DNA from: Lentilactobacillus otakiensis DSM 19908 = JCM 15040
Lineage (GTDB): Bacteria; Bacillota; Bacilli; Lactobacillales; Lactobacillaceae
Assembly (NCBI RefSeq): GCF_001434145.1
Contig: NZ_AZED01000003.1
Coordinates: 141,058 to 205,057 of the forward strand
Direction: 5' to 3'
Length of the DNA stretch: 64,000 nt
The notes under the pieces were generated by a model that made no database searches, was not told the origin of the DNA, and saw nothing but the letters and a program-made list of their open reading frames with translations. Shown piece after piece: positions 8,429-17,202 of the stretch (position 1 is its first letter; every line of letters starts with the position of its first letter). A program made the translations under genes and the position numbers.

Positions 8429-9814
8429 ATGGAAAAGGTTGCTGTAACAGAAAAGAAAATCTCCAGTGGATTTATTTATTTTTTCGGTTCATTCGGTGGG
8501 ATTTTATTTGGATATGATATTGGTGTAATGACGGGGGCATTGCCATTTTTACAAACAGATTGGGGACTGCAGAATAACGCCACAATAGTTGGGTGGATCA
8601 CCTCTGCAGTAATGCTTGGGGCGATCTTTGGCGGCGCAATTGCTGGCCAGCTCTCTGATAAATTAGGCCGTCGTAAAATGATCCTACTTTCTGCTCTGAT
8701 TTTCATGGCTGGTTCACTACTTTCTGCCATTTCACCTCATGATGGCCAATTCTATTTGATTGGTGTCCGGGTTTTCCTTGGATTAGCTGTTGGGGCTTCA
8801 TCTGCCTTAGTTCCTGCCTATATGTCAGAAATGGCACCTGCAAAGATGCGGGGTCGCTTAACGGGAATTAACCAGACGATGATCGTTTCGGGGATGCTTC
8901 TATCTTATGTCATGGATTTTGTCTTGAAAGACTTACCAGAGAACTTCGCATGGCGATCAATGCTTGGGTTGGCCGCACTACCGGCTTTAATTCTGTTCTT
9001 TGGGGTTATGAAGTTACCTGAATCACCAAGATTTTTAGTAAAAAATGGTCGTCCTGACGAAGCTCGCCGAGTTTTGAGCTACATTCGAAATAATGATGAA
9101 GAAATTAATAAAGAACTTGATCAAATTCAAGATACCGCGTCACAAGAAAAGAAAATCTCTAAAGCAACTACATGGGGAACTGTCTTTAGTTCAAAATATC
9201 GTTATCTGGCCATTGCTGGTATCGGAGTCGCGGCTTTTCAACAGTTTCAGGGTGCCAATGCGATCTTCTACTATATTCCATTAATCGTTGAAAAAGCCAC
9301 TGGAGAGGCAGCCAACTCGGCTCTCATGTGGCCAATTATTCAGGGAATTATCTTGGTAATTGGGTCATTGGTATTCTTGGGCATTGCCGATAAATTTAAG
9401 CGTCGCACACTGTTGATTCTTGGCGGGACTGTGATGGGATTGTCATTTCTTTTGCCAACAGTCATCAAATTCTTGGTGCCAAACGCCAGCCCGCTGATGA
9501 TTGTTGTCTTCTTAAGCATCTACGTGGCTGCCTACTCATTTACATGGGCACCATTAACTTGGGTACTCATCGGTGAAGTCTTCCCACTTGCCATTCGTGG
9601 CCGGGCCTCAGGTGCCGCTTCATCAGCTAACTGGGTCGGTTCGTTCGCAGTTGGGCTCCTCTTCCCAATCATGACTGCCAGCATGCCACAAGATGCCGTA
9701 TTTGCCATTTTTGGTGTTATCTGCTTGTTAGGTGTCTGGTTCATCCATTCACGTGTACCAGAAACTAAAGGCCACAGTTTGGAAGATATTGAAGAAGAAA
9801 ACATTAATAAATAA
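8429..9814 (+). CDS. sugar porter-family MFS transporter (pentose or hexose:H+ symporter)
   Basis: A 461-residue, 12-helix transporter of the sugar porter family (XylE/AraE/GalP type). Signatures are FGYDIGVMTGALPF in helix 1, GQLSDKLGRRKM in loop 2-3, PESPRFLVKNGR in the central loop, QQFQGANAIFYY in helix 7 and PETKGHSLEDIE at the C-terminus. It takes up a monosaccharide with a proton; arabinose, xylose or galactose are all possible. AAAGGAG lies eight bases before the ATG. It is monocistronic with a strong terminator. Arabinose import would fit the arabinosidase locus further along, but the sequence does not fix the substrate. Confidence 0.85.
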   Translation: MEKVAVTEKKISSGFIYFFGSFGGILFGYDIGVMTGALPFLQTDWGLQNNATIVGWITSAVMLGAIFGGAIAGQLSDKLGRRKMILLSALIFMAGSLLSAISPHDGQFYLIGVRVFLGLAVGASSALVPAYMSEMAPAKMRGRLTGINQTMIVSGMLLSYVMDFVLKDLPENFAWRSMLGLAALPALILFFGVMKLPESPRFLVKNGRPDEARRVLSYIRNNDEEINKELDQIQDTASQEKKISKATTWGTVFSSKYRYLAIAGIGVAAFQQFQGANAIFYYIPLIVEKATGEAANSALMWPIIQGIILVIGSLVFLGIADKFKRRTLLILGGTVMGLSFLLPTVIKFLVPNASPLMIVVFLSIYVAAYSFTWAPLTWVLIGEVFPLAIRGRASGAASSANWVGSFAVGLLFPIMTASMPQDAVFAIFGVICLLGVWFIHSRVPETKGHSLEDIEEENINK

Positions 9815-9838
9815 CTATTTCAAGATCACTATTTACAC

Positions 9839-9877
9839 AAAAGGAGAAATGCCATTCGATAGGCATTTCTCCTTTTG
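9839..9877 (+). terminator. strong terminator after the sugar symporter
   Basis: AAAAGGAGAAATGCC and GGCATTTCTCCTTTT make a perfect 15-bp stem with an 8-base loop. Confidence 0.9.
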
Positions 9878-9982
9878 TGCTATTATTGCTGTTTTGTTCA
9901 ATCAACGAGCTATTTTTTATTGAACTTATGGTCAATCTTGCTTGCGATTAGGCCAGAACATAAACTAAGGAGGATAATTAAC

Positions 9983-10141
9983 ATGGCATCAGGGAGTATC
10001 ACGTTGTTTCCGAAATATGACTTTAGGAGCGGTTGGATGAAAGATGCAGCTAACATGCATCCTAATGATAAACAAAAGATGATTCAGAAAGATGCCTTTT
10101 TCATAATGAAATTCTCCTTTCAGTTACTATGCTACAATTAA
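9983..10141 (+). CDS. orphan 52-residue protein with a strong ribosome site
   Basis: A short ORF of 52 residues starting MASGSITLFPKYDF, preceded by AAGGAGGATAATTAAC, a near-ideal ribosome site and spacing. A plausible terminator hairpin follows at 10166-10199, so it has the layout of a real transcription unit. No domain, signal peptide or membrane helix is evident, and I do not recognise it. It may be a small protein or the front end of a decayed gene; the last residues (MKFSFQLLCYN) look less constrained. Confidence 0.45.
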   Translation: MASGSITLFPKYDFRSGWMKDAANMHPNDKQKMIQKDAFFIMKFSFQLLCYN

Positions 10142-10165
10142 TTTGAAATGTAAAGAATTGCCTGA

Positions 10166-10199
10166 CTGCCCACGACTGCTAGCGTGAGCAGCTCTTTTG
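10166..10199 (+). terminator. probable terminator after the 52-residue ORF
   Basis: CTGC-C-CACG pairs with CGTG-A-GCAG (one mismatch), followed by CTCTTTT. Confidence 0.5.
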
Positions 10200-10324
10200 C
10201 ACTTGAATGCACACTTTTAAATAACATACGGATTGACTGCAAAGCTCAGAAAGCCAAAAATGGCCAAAATAAAAACTGTTCAAGCAGATATTAACAAAAT
10301 ACCCCTCAAACAGATCGTTTGGAA

Positions 10325-11011
10325 CTATTGCAGTAATTCTTTAATAATTGCTTCGCCAACTCCGGTTGCAGAATTAGGATTCTGTCCGGTAATCAATCGA
10401 TCGTCGACCACGATATTGGGCTCAAAGGCGGTTCCCTTTACAAAGCTGGCACCGGCCTTACTCAACTCATCTTCCAGAAGAAATTCGACGTCATTGGTCA
10501 GTCCATTCAAAGCTTCTTCATCGTTTGTAAAGCCAGTCAACTTGCGACCGTGGACAAACCTGTTTCCGTCAGCCGTCCGCATTGGCAGTAAGCCGCAGAC
10601 GCCGACGCAATTAGCGGCAACGACCCCGTCATTGGCATAGATTTTTTCAGCAATCGCAGCCAGTTCGGTATTTTCAGTAAAATCGGTCATCGAACCGTGT
10701 CCACCAACAAAATAAATCACTTGATAGTCTTGAGGGTCGACATCTGCCGGTTTTAACGATTTGGCTAAATGCTCGTTTCGAAAGGTATCATCCAGATAGT
10801 ATTCCCAGTCGGTTGCATCCATATCATCAGTGCCCAAGCTCAGAGGATCGATTGGCACGTAACCTCCTTGTGGGCTCACGTAATCAACATCAATCCCGTT
10901 ATCGGCCATGACCTTATTGAAATGGCTGGCTTCTTTCAGCCAGATCCCAGTGGCCCGCTGAATTTTCTTAAACTTGGGGTTATTTGTAACCACCATTAAT
11001 GCTTTTGTCAT
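10325..11011 (-). CDS. DJ-1/PfpI-family protein (Hsp31-like)
   Basis: A 228-residue cytosolic protein of the DJ-1/PfpI/Hsp31 superfamily (class I amidotransferase-like fold). The acidic residue and loop of the active site are seen in YFVGGHGSMTDF (about residues 124-135), and the nucleophile elbow is VVAANCVGVCGLL (about 154-166). Hsp31-like enzymes such as glyoxalase III normally have Cys-His-Gly at the elbow; here the histidine is valine and a second cysteine follows three residues later. Family members act as glyoxalases, chaperones or protein deglycases. The altered elbow leaves the activity open. It is monocistronic and diverges from the ABC transporter operon. Confidence 0.75.
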   Translation of the reverse strand: MTKALMVVTNNPKFKKIQRATGIWLKEASHFNKVMADNGIDVDYVSPQGGYVPIDPLSLGTDDMDATDWEYYLDDTFRNEHLAKSLKPADVDPQDYQVIYFVGGHGSMTDFTENTELAAIAEKIYANDGVVAANCVGVCGLLPMRTADGNRFVHGRKLTGFTNDEEALNGLTNDVEFLLEDELSKAGASFVKGTAFEPNIVVDDRLITGQNPNSATGVGEAIIKELLQ

Positions 11012-11207
11012 GAAATGAATTACCTCGATTTTTGATTCTTAATAAACTTTTCGTTATTATACCCAACCCCCATCATAGCAGATTATGATTAAGATTGATG
11101 TGAAATGGGGTGTTGTATAAGTTTTAACACATATGTTATCCTTATAGCCAGCCACGCAGTAAAATGTGGTTACTTGTAGAGCTACACAAAAATACTAGGA
11201 GGAACAA

Positions 11208-12119
11208 ATGGCAGACACAATATTAAATGTCGAACATCTCAATAAGAACTTTGGTAAGAAACAAGTTCTGAAAGATGTTTCGTTTTCAGTCCAAACTGGC
11301 CATATTGTTGGTTTGGTCGGGCCTAACGGTGCCGGTAAATCAACAATCATGAAAGCCGTCCTGGGTCTATTTAACTACGCAAGCGGCAAAATTACAATTG
11401 ATGGCGATCCCGTGTCACCAACCAGCCATAAAGCAATGGACAAAGTCGGGGCTTTGATTGAATATCCCGGCATCTACCCATTTTTAACAGGGTACCAGCA
11501 CCTGCAGCTTTTCTCCAAAGATTCGACTTCAAAGGATCAAATTATGGACATCGTCGACAAAATGAAGATGGATTCATACATCAACCGAAAGGCAAAAACC
11601 TATTCGTTAGGGATGAAACAAAAGTTGGGGATTGCGTTGGCCTTAGTTGACCGACCAAAATTTGTCATCTTGGATGAGCCAATGAATGGTCTGGATCCAC
11701 AAGCCAATAAAGACTTGCGGACCATTATTCTTGATCTCGCCAAGCAGGGCACGACCTTCTTGATTTCCAGCCATATTTTAAGTGAGTTGGAAAAATTGAT
11801 TGACGATCTGGTTGTCATCGATAAAGGCCAAATTGTTTACACCGAAAGTATGGCCAATCTTGAAAGCGGCGGCAAGAAGTTGCTTGTCCTCAAGACTTCT
11901 GACGATGCCAAGGCAAAAGATCTCCTGGCTCAAAATAATTATCAACTTGATGATGGCGATAAGCTTGCCGTCATCGAAAATGATCAAACCAAGATGGCCG
12001 ACGTCATCAAACTGCTGTCTGACAACGACATTGAAATTGAAGATGTTCAACACGTCCACAGTGATTTGGAAACTTCATTATTGAACCTGCTCAAAAACGA
12101 CAAAGTAAAGGAGTCATAG
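11208..12119 (+). CDS. ABC transporter ATP-binding protein
   Basis: A 303-residue ATPase of the bacitracin/lantibiotic-resistance type (CcmA/BcrA-like). Walker A is GPNGAGKST (about residues 44-52), the signature is YSLGMKQK, Walker B is FVILDEP, and the switch histidine is in LISSH. The C-terminal 90 residues form the extra regulatory domain usual in this group. AGGAGG precedes the ATG. The stop codon is immediately followed (one base) by the permease gene, so the two are translated together as an exporter of peptides, antibiotics or lipids; the substrate is unknown. Confidence 0.88.
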   Translation: MADTILNVEHLNKNFGKKQVLKDVSFSVQTGHIVGLVGPNGAGKSTIMKAVLGLFNYASGKITIDGDPVSPTSHKAMDKVGALIEYPGIYPFLTGYQHLQLFSKDSTSKDQIMDIVDKMKMDSYINRKAKTYSLGMKQKLGIALALVDRPKFVILDEPMNGLDPQANKDLRTIILDLAKQGTTFLISSHILSELEKLIDDLVVIDKGQIVYTESMANLESGGKKLLVLKTSDDAKAKDLLAQNNYQLDDGDKLAVIENDQTKMADVIKLLSDNDIEIEDVQHVHSDLETSLLNLLKNDKVKES

Positions 12120-12120
12120 A

Positions 12121-12897
12121 ATGATAACCTTAGTTAAACAAGAAACTTTCAAACTGCTTCATAAGAAAAGTACCTACGCTGTTTCTGCGACTCTATTGAT
12201 TATCATGACGATCTATGCCGTACTCACCAAGAACTATCCCAAATATTGGGGCGCCCCTCAAGGCCAATTTGTGGGGATGTTTACAGGCGCTACCTGGATT
12301 GTCTTCTTTATGATTGCCGCCTGCAGTTCAATCATCGCGATGGAGTTCCAGTATGGCACGATTAAAGAATTGTTATACCGGAAATATTATCGGGGGCAAA
12401 TCCTCGTGAGCAAGTGGATCACAATGTTGCTCTATTCGATTTACTTCTACGTGCTTGCGTTTGTTTGGTCACTGCTACTGAAAGTGGTTCTTTTCAACGA
12501 TAAGTTCCAGCTGTCTGATACTTACCAATCGGGTCATTCAGTGATTGAAGCACAATGGCTCGGCATCATCGGGACATTTCTAACTGTCTGGCTGGTATTG
12601 AGTCTGGTTCTCTTGTTAGCAAATATTTTCAAGAGTACCGCAGCGGCGATTTCAATCGGAATCATCGGGTACTTTGCTTTGTCGATCATTTCCAATGTGA
12701 TGTTTCTCTTAATGCAGAAATGGGAATGGCTCAAGTGGAATCCGTTAAACATGATGAATTTACCGCAACAACTCTTAAGCGATTCGGTTCATAAGATGAC
12801 CCTGCTTTCGACACCTGAGATGGTCTGCGGTAGTTTAGTTTACACCGCAATTTTCATGGCAATTAGCTACGTCGTGTTTAAACGCAGAAGCGTCTAA
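12121..12897 (+). CDS. ABC-2 type permease
   Basis: A 258-residue membrane protein with about six hydrophobic helices, the partner of the ATPase at 11208. It has the usual N-terminal cytosolic helix (LVKQETFKLLHKKS), the EFQYGTIKELLYRKYYRG coupling segment around residues 80-97 and a C-terminal FKRRSV tail. One base separates it from the upstream stop. No sensor kinase or response regulator is adjacent, unlike BceAB-type resistance modules, so induction by an antibiotic cannot be argued from context. A terminator follows. Confidence 0.85.
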   Translation: MITLVKQETFKLLHKKSTYAVSATLLIIMTIYAVLTKNYPKYWGAPQGQFVGMFTGATWIVFFMIAACSSIIAMEFQYGTIKELLYRKYYRGQILVSKWITMLLYSIYFYVLAFVWSLLLKVVLFNDKFQLSDTYQSGHSVIEAQWLGIIGTFLTVWLVLSLVLLLANIFKSTAAAISIGIIGYFALSIISNVMFLLMQKWEWLKWNPLNMMNLPQQLLSDSVHKMTLLSTPEMVCGSLVYTAIFMAISYVVFKRRSV

Positions 12898-12919
12898 GCA
12901 AAATAAATAAACATAGATT

Positions 12920-12952
12920 AAAGCTGCTTCCAGCAATGGGGGCAGCTTTTTC
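12920..12952 (+). terminator. terminator after the ABC transporter
   Basis: AAAGCTGC pairs with GCAGCTTT, followed by a short T-run. Confidence 0.8.
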
Positions 12953-13111
12953 GTGCCCGTAAATCTTAATAAACCGCATTGATTGTTAAGAGTATCTAAC
13001 GTTTCAAAAATGATGAGCTGTTTGCTGGGATTTTTTGTGATCTTTGTTACTATTGACGTGATTTAAGAATGTTACAGACATATTTCAAATTTGATCTTGG
13101 GGGAATGCAAC

Positions 13112-14260
13112 ATGCTACATAATAAATGGTTAATATTGCTGCCGCTGACCTTATTGTTGATGGGTTGCAGCGCACAAAAATCAACAACCAAGCCGATCGC
13201 CAAGACCAGCTCAAGTCAGAATGGGCAATTCAACGGGCTGACCCTGGACGTGGCCAGGCGGCATTATAAGGTAGCCACGTTGACTAAATACATTCAATTG
13301 GTTGGCACCCATCATGGCAGCTTTATTCAGCTGCATTTGACGGATGATAAAAATTTTGCGATTGAAAATAACTTTGTTGGCCAGACAAGGCAAAATGCTG
13401 TCAAAAAAGACGGTGTTTGGCATAACAAGCACACGAACCAATTCTTCTATAGTAAGGCTGAAATCAAGTATCTAATTCAGGATGCAAAGAAGTACAACGT
13501 GACATTGATTCCTGAAATCGATACGCCCGCGCACGTGACCGGCCTGGTGAACACATTGAAAGCCAACGGTCATAAGCAATTAGCAGATCAAATCAGTTGG
13601 CATTCCAATAGTTATGGTGACGAGCTTCATCTTAATAACACCAGTATTCATTTCGTGGAAAAGCTGGATGACGAAGTTGCAGCCGACTTTGCTGGCCAGC
13701 AAAATCTGAGATTTCATTTAGGTGGGGATGAGTTCACTGATAAAACCACTAAAAATACTGCTTATATCAAGTATCTCAATGCCATCAGTCAGAATATTCA
13801 ACAACAAGGGTTCATCCCAGAAGCTTGGAATGACGGCTTTTTAAGCAACAGTTTGAATGATCTCAACCGCCATATTCAAGTGACTTACTGGAATTGGACA
13901 GCTGATCAACATGGTGAACTTGGCAAACAGCGTGAAAAAAGCTGGGCGTCAATGCCAAATTTGATTGAGCATGGATTCAAAGTTTTCAATTACAACGACT
14001 ATTATCTTTATTTCAATATCTCAAAAGCCAACATGACTAAGCAGAGCGTTGCGTACATGACCAAAGATATGAAGCAATACTGGACACCAGCATTATGGCA
14101 TGAAGATCATGCGACCAAGGTTAAATCTTTAAAGGGGATTGTTGGCAGTAGCGCTTCGATTTGGGCAGATGATGCCGGTTCGATTAGTGACAGCCGCATT
14201 TATCATGCCGGTGAAAAATTCATTACATCATTTTTAGCTCTGGCCCAAAAGCCACTTTAA
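13112..14260 (+). CDS. dispersin B-like GH20 lipoprotein (poly-N-acetylglucosamine hydrolase)
   Basis: A 382-residue lipoprotein: hydrophobic N-terminus with lipobox LLMGC, then a Ser/Thr-rich linker, then a GH20 beta-hexosaminidase barrel from about residue 45. The segments GLTLDVARRHY, LHLTDDKNFAIEN, LIPEIDTPAHV, FHLGGDEF, AWNDG, YWNW and NYNDYYLY match dispersin B closely as I remember that family; Asp206-Glu207 in GGDEF is the catalytic pair. Dispersins hydrolyse beta-1,6-GlcNAc polymer (PNAG). The start is the ATG with GGGGGA seven bases upstream. It is the first gene of an operon that makes PNAG, and lies 13 bp before the synthase gene, so it probably trims or releases the cell's own polymer outside the membrane. 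Confidence 0.85.
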   Translation: MLHNKWLILLPLTLLLMGCSAQKSTTKPIAKTSSSQNGQFNGLTLDVARRHYKVATLTKYIQLVGTHHGSFIQLHLTDDKNFAIENNFVGQTRQNAVKKDGVWHNKHTNQFFYSKAEIKYLIQDAKKYNVTLIPEIDTPAHVTGLVNTLKANGHKQLADQISWHSNSYGDELHLNNTSIHFVEKLDDEVAADFAGQQNLRFHLGGDEFTDKTTKNTAYIKYLNAISQNIQQQGFIPEAWNDGFLSNSLNDLNRHIQVTYWNWTADQHGELGKQREKSWASMPNLIEHGFKVFNYNDYYLYFNISKANMTKQSVAYMTKDMKQYWTPALWHEDHATKVKSLKGIVGSSASIWADDAGSISDSRIYHAGEKFITSFLALAQKPL

Positions 14261-14273
14261 GGGGGGGAACATC

Positions 14274-15488
14274 ATGGATACGATCAGTTCATTCGTCATT
14301 TTATATCCAGTCATTGTCTCGACCGTTTGGATTGTCGGCTCAATTTTCTTTGCGATTCAACAACATCGAGTTCCACTGAATAATGCCCACGCCGGCAAAC
14401 CTGATGCGTTGGTCTCAGTTCTGATTCCTGCTCATAATGAGGAGGAAACTTTGGACAAAGTGGTCGAGTCGGTTGCCAGACTGACTTACGCCAAGCTTGA
14501 GCTGATCTTGATTAACGATGGCTCCACCGACCAAACGGTACGGGTGATGCGCCAATTGGCAGAGAAATATGGGGCCAAGGTACCGATTAGGATCGTTGAT
14601 ATTAAGAAAAATCAAGGAAAAGCGAATGCGCTGAATGAAGGGGCTAAAGAAGCTCGGGGTGAATTTTTACTTTGCCTGGATGCAGACTGTTATGTTGATA
14701 AGAATGCGTTGGAGCCAATGATGGCCAGATTTTATGATAATCCCAAAGTGGGTGCAGTCGGTGGTAAACCCATTGTCCGTAACCGGACCAGCTTGCTAGG
14801 GCGGCTTCAACTGCTGGAATATGTTGGCGTCATTGATATCATTAAGCGAGGTCAGGCCTTTGTCACCGGTCATATCACGACCGTATCCGGCGTGGTGGTC
14901 GCCTATAGAAAATCTGCCTTAGCTGATGCCGGTTGGTGGAATACTGACGCCATCACAGAAGATATTGATATTACTTGGCGGTTGTATCACCACGGCTGGC
15001 AAGTGGCGTATTGTCCGTTATCGGTTGCCTGGATTTTGGTTCCCGAACGAATTGTCGATTTGGTTCATCAACGCCGCCGCTGGGCTCGTGGTGGATTTGA
15101 AGTTTTATATCGAAACCGGGGAATGCTGGTGACCGGACGCCTCAGTGAGCAGTGGCTCCTGATGGACATGATTTTGAGCGATTTGTGGGCGCTGAGCTGT
15201 GCTTTTGTGACGTTATTTTATTTGATAACAGTCGCGTTCACTGGTGATTTGATTATGGATGGTGTGATTTTGTTTCTCCTGCTATTAATCAGCTTGATTC
15301 AATTCCTAATTGGCTATGCCGATTCCAAGAAGTCTGACTTTATCACTTGGCATGATCTATTACTATTGCCGCTATATGTAATCTTTTACTGGTTTATCAA
15401 CTTGGTCAGTTGCCTGACGGCTTTAGGATCGTTCTTCCTTGATCCAAGGCACGTTGGCAGCTGGAGCAGTCCGGATCGGGGGCTTTGA
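14274..15488 (+). CDS. pgaC: poly-beta-1,6-N-acetylglucosamine synthase (IcaA/PgaC-like GT2)
   Basis: A 404-residue processive family 2 glycosyltransferase with one N-terminal and several C-terminal membrane helices. Catalytic motifs are present: INDGSTD, LDADCYVD (DXD), TEDIDITWR and QRRRWARG (the QxxRW motif of processive synthases). It polymerises UDP-GlcNAc into PNAG and exports it through its own channel. It lies 13 bp after the GH20 gene, and its stop overlaps the next gene's first possible start, so it is translationally coupled to the small IcaD/PgaD-like protein. Confidence 0.88.
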   Translation: MDTISSFVILYPVIVSTVWIVGSIFFAIQQHRVPLNNAHAGKPDALVSVLIPAHNEEETLDKVVESVARLTYAKLELILINDGSTDQTVRVMRQLAEKYGAKVPIRIVDIKKNQGKANALNEGAKEARGEFLLCLDADCYVDKNALEPMMARFYDNPKVGAVGGKPIVRNRTSLLGRLQLLEYVGVIDIIKRGQAFVTGHITTVSGVVVAYRKSALADAGWWNTDAITEDIDITWRLYHHGWQVAYCPLSVAWILVPERIVDLVHQRRRWARGGFEVLYRNRGMLVTGRLSEQWLLMDMILSDLWALSCAFVTLFYLITVAFTGDLIMDGVILFLLLLISLIQFLIGYADSKKSDFITWHDLLLLPLYVIFYWFINLVSCLTALGSFFLDPRHVGSWSSPDRGL

Positions 15489-15490
15489 TG

Positions 15491-15805
15491 ATGAAAAAGA
15501 AAACCGAATCAGATCTGATTATTCGTAAAAAATCATCAATTTTAACGATGCTGCGGCGTGGCTTTTTCCTAGTCATCTTATGGGGAATCACTGGCTACAT
15601 CATTTACATCAACGTCTGCTTTTTGTTAAATGCATACTCGGATACATTGGTTTCGGACTATCTCTTGTTGAATTTGTCATACTATTCTTATGCGCGGTTT
15701 GCACTATTAGTAATGGTGGTCACAATTCTGATGACGATTTTTGGTTGGCTGCGGATTAGATCTTTGGAGCGGAGGGCGAAAAATCATGAGCAAGACAAGT
15801 CGTAA
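15491..15805 (+). CDS. small membrane protein of the PNAG operon (IcaD/PgaD-like)
   Basis: A 104-residue protein with two hydrophobic segments (about residues 20-45 and 62-85) and a charged tail. In PNAG operons a protein of this size and topology (IcaD or PgaD) is required for full synthase activity, and this one sits directly after the synthase gene. Similarity was judged by topology and place, not by a strong sequence signature. Tandem ATGs at 15488 and 15491 are possible; the second is better spaced from GGGGGC. The 3' end overlaps the deacetylase gene by 20 bp. Confidence 0.65.
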   Translation: MKKKTESDLIIRKKSSILTMLRRGFFLVILWGITGYIIYINVCFLLNAYSDTLVSDYLLLNLSYYSYARFALLVMVVTILMTIFGWLRIRSLERRAKNHEQDKS

Positions 15806-16679
15806 ATGGATTCTCAGCGGATTGATCGTCGTGTTTTTAATCTTATTGGGATTCAGTGTTCATCACAACATTGCCTATGAACTGGGGAACAAGCCGGATT
15901 TTCAAATTACTAAACATGATGAACGGGTGAAAAATGGCGTGATGGTCTTTTGCTACCACCGGGTTTTGAGTACCGATGGCTTGGTGAAGTTTGATGAAAA
16001 TGTTTCACCAAACACCCAGTTTCATGATTTTAACGTCAACCTCCCGTCATTTAAACGTCAAATGAATTATCTTCAACAGCACCATGTGAAGGTCATTTCG
16101 CTGCCAACGATGATGAAAATGGTTGAAAAGCGGACACCTTTTCACGGCAAGTACGTGGTCATTACCTTTGATGATATTGACCGGACGATGATCGATAACG
16201 CGATGCCTGTTCTATTAAAGCACCACTATCCATTCACTGATTCAATCATTACCGGCAACACCGGTTGGTACAAACAAGGCACAAAATTGGCAACTTGGCC
16301 GGCAATTATGAAGATGAAAAAGCGTGCTGGCAGGTTAGTTACCTTTGGCGTTCACACCAACAACATGCATTATCTGGTTCATGATGGCACACCAGTGTTT
16401 AATCTGCCGAAGAATTTCACCCGATTCAAACGAGACTATGCGGTTAGCCAGGATGTTTTGAAGCAAAAAGTTGGTTACAAATCACCAATTTTTACCTATC
16501 CATACGGGAGTGGAACACCGCAAATCCAGAAATTTCTGGATCAACAACACCGTCTTCAAGTTATTTTAACTTTGAACGATGGGATTGTGACTGATCACAG
16601 TGATCTCAAGCAGACACCAAGAGTTATCATCAACTCGAATAGTTGGGACAGTGTTAAGCGTTGGATTAATTACAATTAA
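15786..16679 (+). CDS. membrane-anchored polysaccharide deacetylase (IcaB/PgaB-like)
   Basis: A 297-residue protein with an N-terminal signal anchor (about residues 8-28) and an extracellular NodB-type deacetylase domain. VFCYHR near 57-62, the metal-binding ITFDDID near 123-129 and FGVHTNNMH (metal histidines) are in the right order, followed by FTYPYGSG. IcaB/PgaB remove some acetyl groups from PNAG so that the polymer stays on the surface. The ATG at 15786 is chosen because GGAGGG precedes it and an upstream in-frame ATG at 15741 has no site. It closes the operon GH20, PgaC, PgaD-like, deacetylase. No icaC-like gene is present. Confidence 0.8.
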   Translation: MSKTSRKWILSGLIVVFLILLGFSVHHNIAYELGNKPDFQITKHDERVKNGVMVFCYHRVLSTDGLVKFDENVSPNTQFHDFNVNLPSFKRQMNYLQQHHVKVISLPTMMKMVEKRTPFHGKYVVITFDDIDRTMIDNAMPVLLKHHYPFTDSIITGNTGWYKQGTKLATWPAIMKMKKRAGRLVTFGVHTNNMHYLVHDGTPVFNLPKNFTRFKRDYAVSQDVLKQKVGYKSPIFTYPYGSGTPQIQKFLDQQHRLQVILTLNDGIVTDHSDLKQTPRVIINSNSWDSVKRWINYN

Positions 16680-16749
16680 TTTTTTGTCATGGCCACTTTT
16701 GGTTTAGAATGAGAAGCTGTATTGAGCGAAACATTCTAGGGGGATGCAC

Positions 16750-17202
16750 ATGACATTTTATACGTATGACTACCTGAAAAATTCTCAAAGCAACTGGCAG
16801 TACGGCCGAATTATCATTATCAGCTTGCTGGCAGTCGTTTTTATTTTGTTTTTAATCCATTACCTACGGAACCGAATGGACATCAAATACAAGGATTTAA
16901 GCATCATTGTGGCCACGCTGCTATTGCTGGTGCTGGCCATGCAGTATAACGACTTTAGCGCGATTCAATCTTCCTCCAAGCAGACCGGACAAATTACTTC
17001 CACTGTCAAACAGGTGGCAGAGCGACTCCATGTGCGTCCGAAGACCATTAGCGTCAATTCCACCAACGTTAATGCTAATCTGATGGTCAAGACTCCAGAT
17101 GGCTTTTACCGGGTGGATTACAATCCTGCGGGCACGGGATTTGTCTTGGAACGGGTGGAATTAGATAGTCAAAGCAACATTAAAGTCGAGGAGGCAGAAT
17201 AA
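16750..17202 (+). CDS. DUF3290-family membrane protein
   Basis: A 150-residue protein with two N-terminal hydrophobic helices (about residues 20-38 and 48-65) and a soluble domain that ends acidic. The MTFYTYDYL opening and overall form match DUF3290, which in lactobacilli is almost always next to a DUF421 gene, as here: the stop overlaps the next start by one base. The ATG at 16750 sits seven bases from a GGGGG; the ATG six bases earlier is too close. The function is unknown; an envelope role is likely from topology. Confidence 0.75.
   Translation: MTFYTYDYLKNSQSNWQYGRIIIISLLAVVFILFLIHYLRNRMDIKYKDLSIIVATLLLLVLAMQYNDFSAIQSSSKQTGQITSTVKQVAERLHVRPKTISVNSTNVNANLMVKTPDGFYRVDYNPAGTGFVLERVELDSQSNIKVEEAE

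Noticed and set aside
10233..10640. 135-codon plus-strand ORF
   Set aside because: It lies antisense to most of the DJ-1/PfpI gene, has no ribosome site and has a composition typical of a complementary-strand shadow.
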